NCBI GenBank assembly: GCA_021797555.1 | Contig: JAJZZM010000003.1 | Coordinates: 1-33,808 of the forward strand | Length of the DNA stretch: 33,808 nt | DNA from: Thermoplasmata archaeon | GTDB lineage: Archaea > Thermoplasmatota > Thermoplasmata > Thermoplasmatales > Thermoplasmataceae | Direction: 5' to 3' | In this document: positions 33,493-33,808 of the stretch, in pieces | How positions within the stretch are numbered: position 1 is the first letter of the stretch | How the letters are laid out: the number at the start of each line of letters is the position of its first letter | The notes under the pieces: generated by a model | What the model saw: only the letters and a program-made list of their open reading frames with translations | What the model was told of the DNA's origin: nothing | Database searches by the model: none | Made by a program: the position numbers and the translations under genes

Positions 33493-33808
33493 TCACATAT
33501 CTCTTATTCCATTTAATGAGTCTAGGTTATCAAGAGTCGTTATGTCTTTAATATTGTTTTTAAGGTACACCGCCTTTATTACCCTGCGCATTATCTTGCC
33601 CGACCTTGTTTTTGGCACGGCATTTACTATGTGTATCTCCTCGGGAACCATGATCGGCCCTAAATTATCCCTCATCCTTCCTTTAATGCTCTCTATTAAT
33701 TCAGGCGATTTCTCATAACCATCCCTCAATGTAACAAAGGCTATTATTGTATCACCCTTAACTGTATCGGGCTTTCCAAATACTGCTGCCTCTGCCACCT
33801 CCTTCATT
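33493..33808 (-). CDS. acs: Acetyl-CoA synthetase, C-terminal part (runs off the window)
   Basis: The last 105 residues of an AMP-forming acyl-CoA synthetase; the rest lies beyond the right edge. Visible are the C-terminal-domain start VAEAAVFGKPDTVKGD, then AFVTLRDG, then a lid with GRMRDNLGPIMVPEEI and the A10 motif PKTRSGKIMRRV, whose Lys is needed for adenylation and is a known acetylation site in this family. The GPIMVPEEI and RSGKIMRRV stretches are close to true acetyl-CoA synthetase (Acs), so acetate is the likely substrate; propionate is possible. Partial at the 5' end, so the start cannot be given. Confidence 0.88.
   Translation of the reverse strand, partial: MKEVAEAAVFGKPDTVKGDTIIAFVTLRDGYEKSPELIESIKGRMRDNLGPIMVPEEIHIVNAVPKTRSGKIMRRVIKAVYLKNNIKDITTLDNLDSLNGIRDM

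Noticed and set aside
1-33808. CRISPR arrays, tRNA and rRNA genes
   Set aside because: No regularly spaced direct repeats and no cloverleaf or TTCGA-type tRNA landmarks were seen by eye; a tRNA or CRISPR scanner was not available.

Overview
The window is strongly AT-rich archaeal DNA. The gene content and protein families point to a thermoacidophilic euryarchaeon of the order Thermoplasmatales (Picrophilus, Ferroplasma or Acidiplasma type). The evidence is a Sulfolobus/Picrophilus-type 2-keto-3-deoxygluconate aldolase, a CYP119/CYP231-like cytochrome P450, a fungal/plant-type P-type proton pump, a decayed gene resembling the Thermoplasma actin homologue Ta0583, TATA boxes placed for leaderless mRNAs, and IS256 and TnpB remnants of archaeal type. 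The genus cannot be settled from the sequence alone. Genes are tightly packed, and many convergent pairs have stop codons 0 to 30 bases apart.

Bases 1-11567 form a surface-glycan (probably S-layer or lipid-linked glycan) locus. It holds two DUF2079 polytopic membrane proteins, two GT4 and two GT2 glycosyltransferases, a Wzx/MATE-like flippase, and the tail of a broken DegT/StrS sugar aminotransferase. The simplest reading is that the GT2/GT4 enzymes build a glycan on a lipid carrier in the cytoplasm, the flippase turns it outward, and the DUF2079 proteins act as GT-C-like enzymes on the outer face. No oligosaccharyltransferase is in the window. Bases 11703-15720 hold an EamA exporter, a DUF302 protein, a solitary D12-class adenine methyltransferase and an ABC exporter pair.

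Bases 15841-24784 are metabolic: KDG aldolase (non-phosphorylative Entner-Doudoroff pathway), a crotonase, an M20 amidohydrolase abutting an HxlR regulator, and a translationally coupled polyol dehydrogenase-xylulokinase pair that would carry a pentitol or related polyol to xylulose 5-phosphate. A ROK sugar kinase without the usual zinc site and a methyltransferase follow. Between these lie a rearranged IS256 transposase pseudogene and a TnpB-like remnant.

Bases 24785-33808 hold the actin-like pseudogene, a cytochrome P450, an MFS transporter, a small methyltransferase, a PMA-type P-ATPase, a compact Rieske / phosphatase-fold-like / thioredoxin group, a clear TnpB pseudogene, and the 3' end of an acetyl-CoA synthetase that runs off the right edge. 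No tRNA, rRNA or CRISPR array was seen. The long intergenic stretches mostly contain gene or transposase debris. The best candidates for a second look are the actin-like relic, the glycan locus with its altered GT4 motif, the soluble high-potential-type Rieske module, and the polyol operon.
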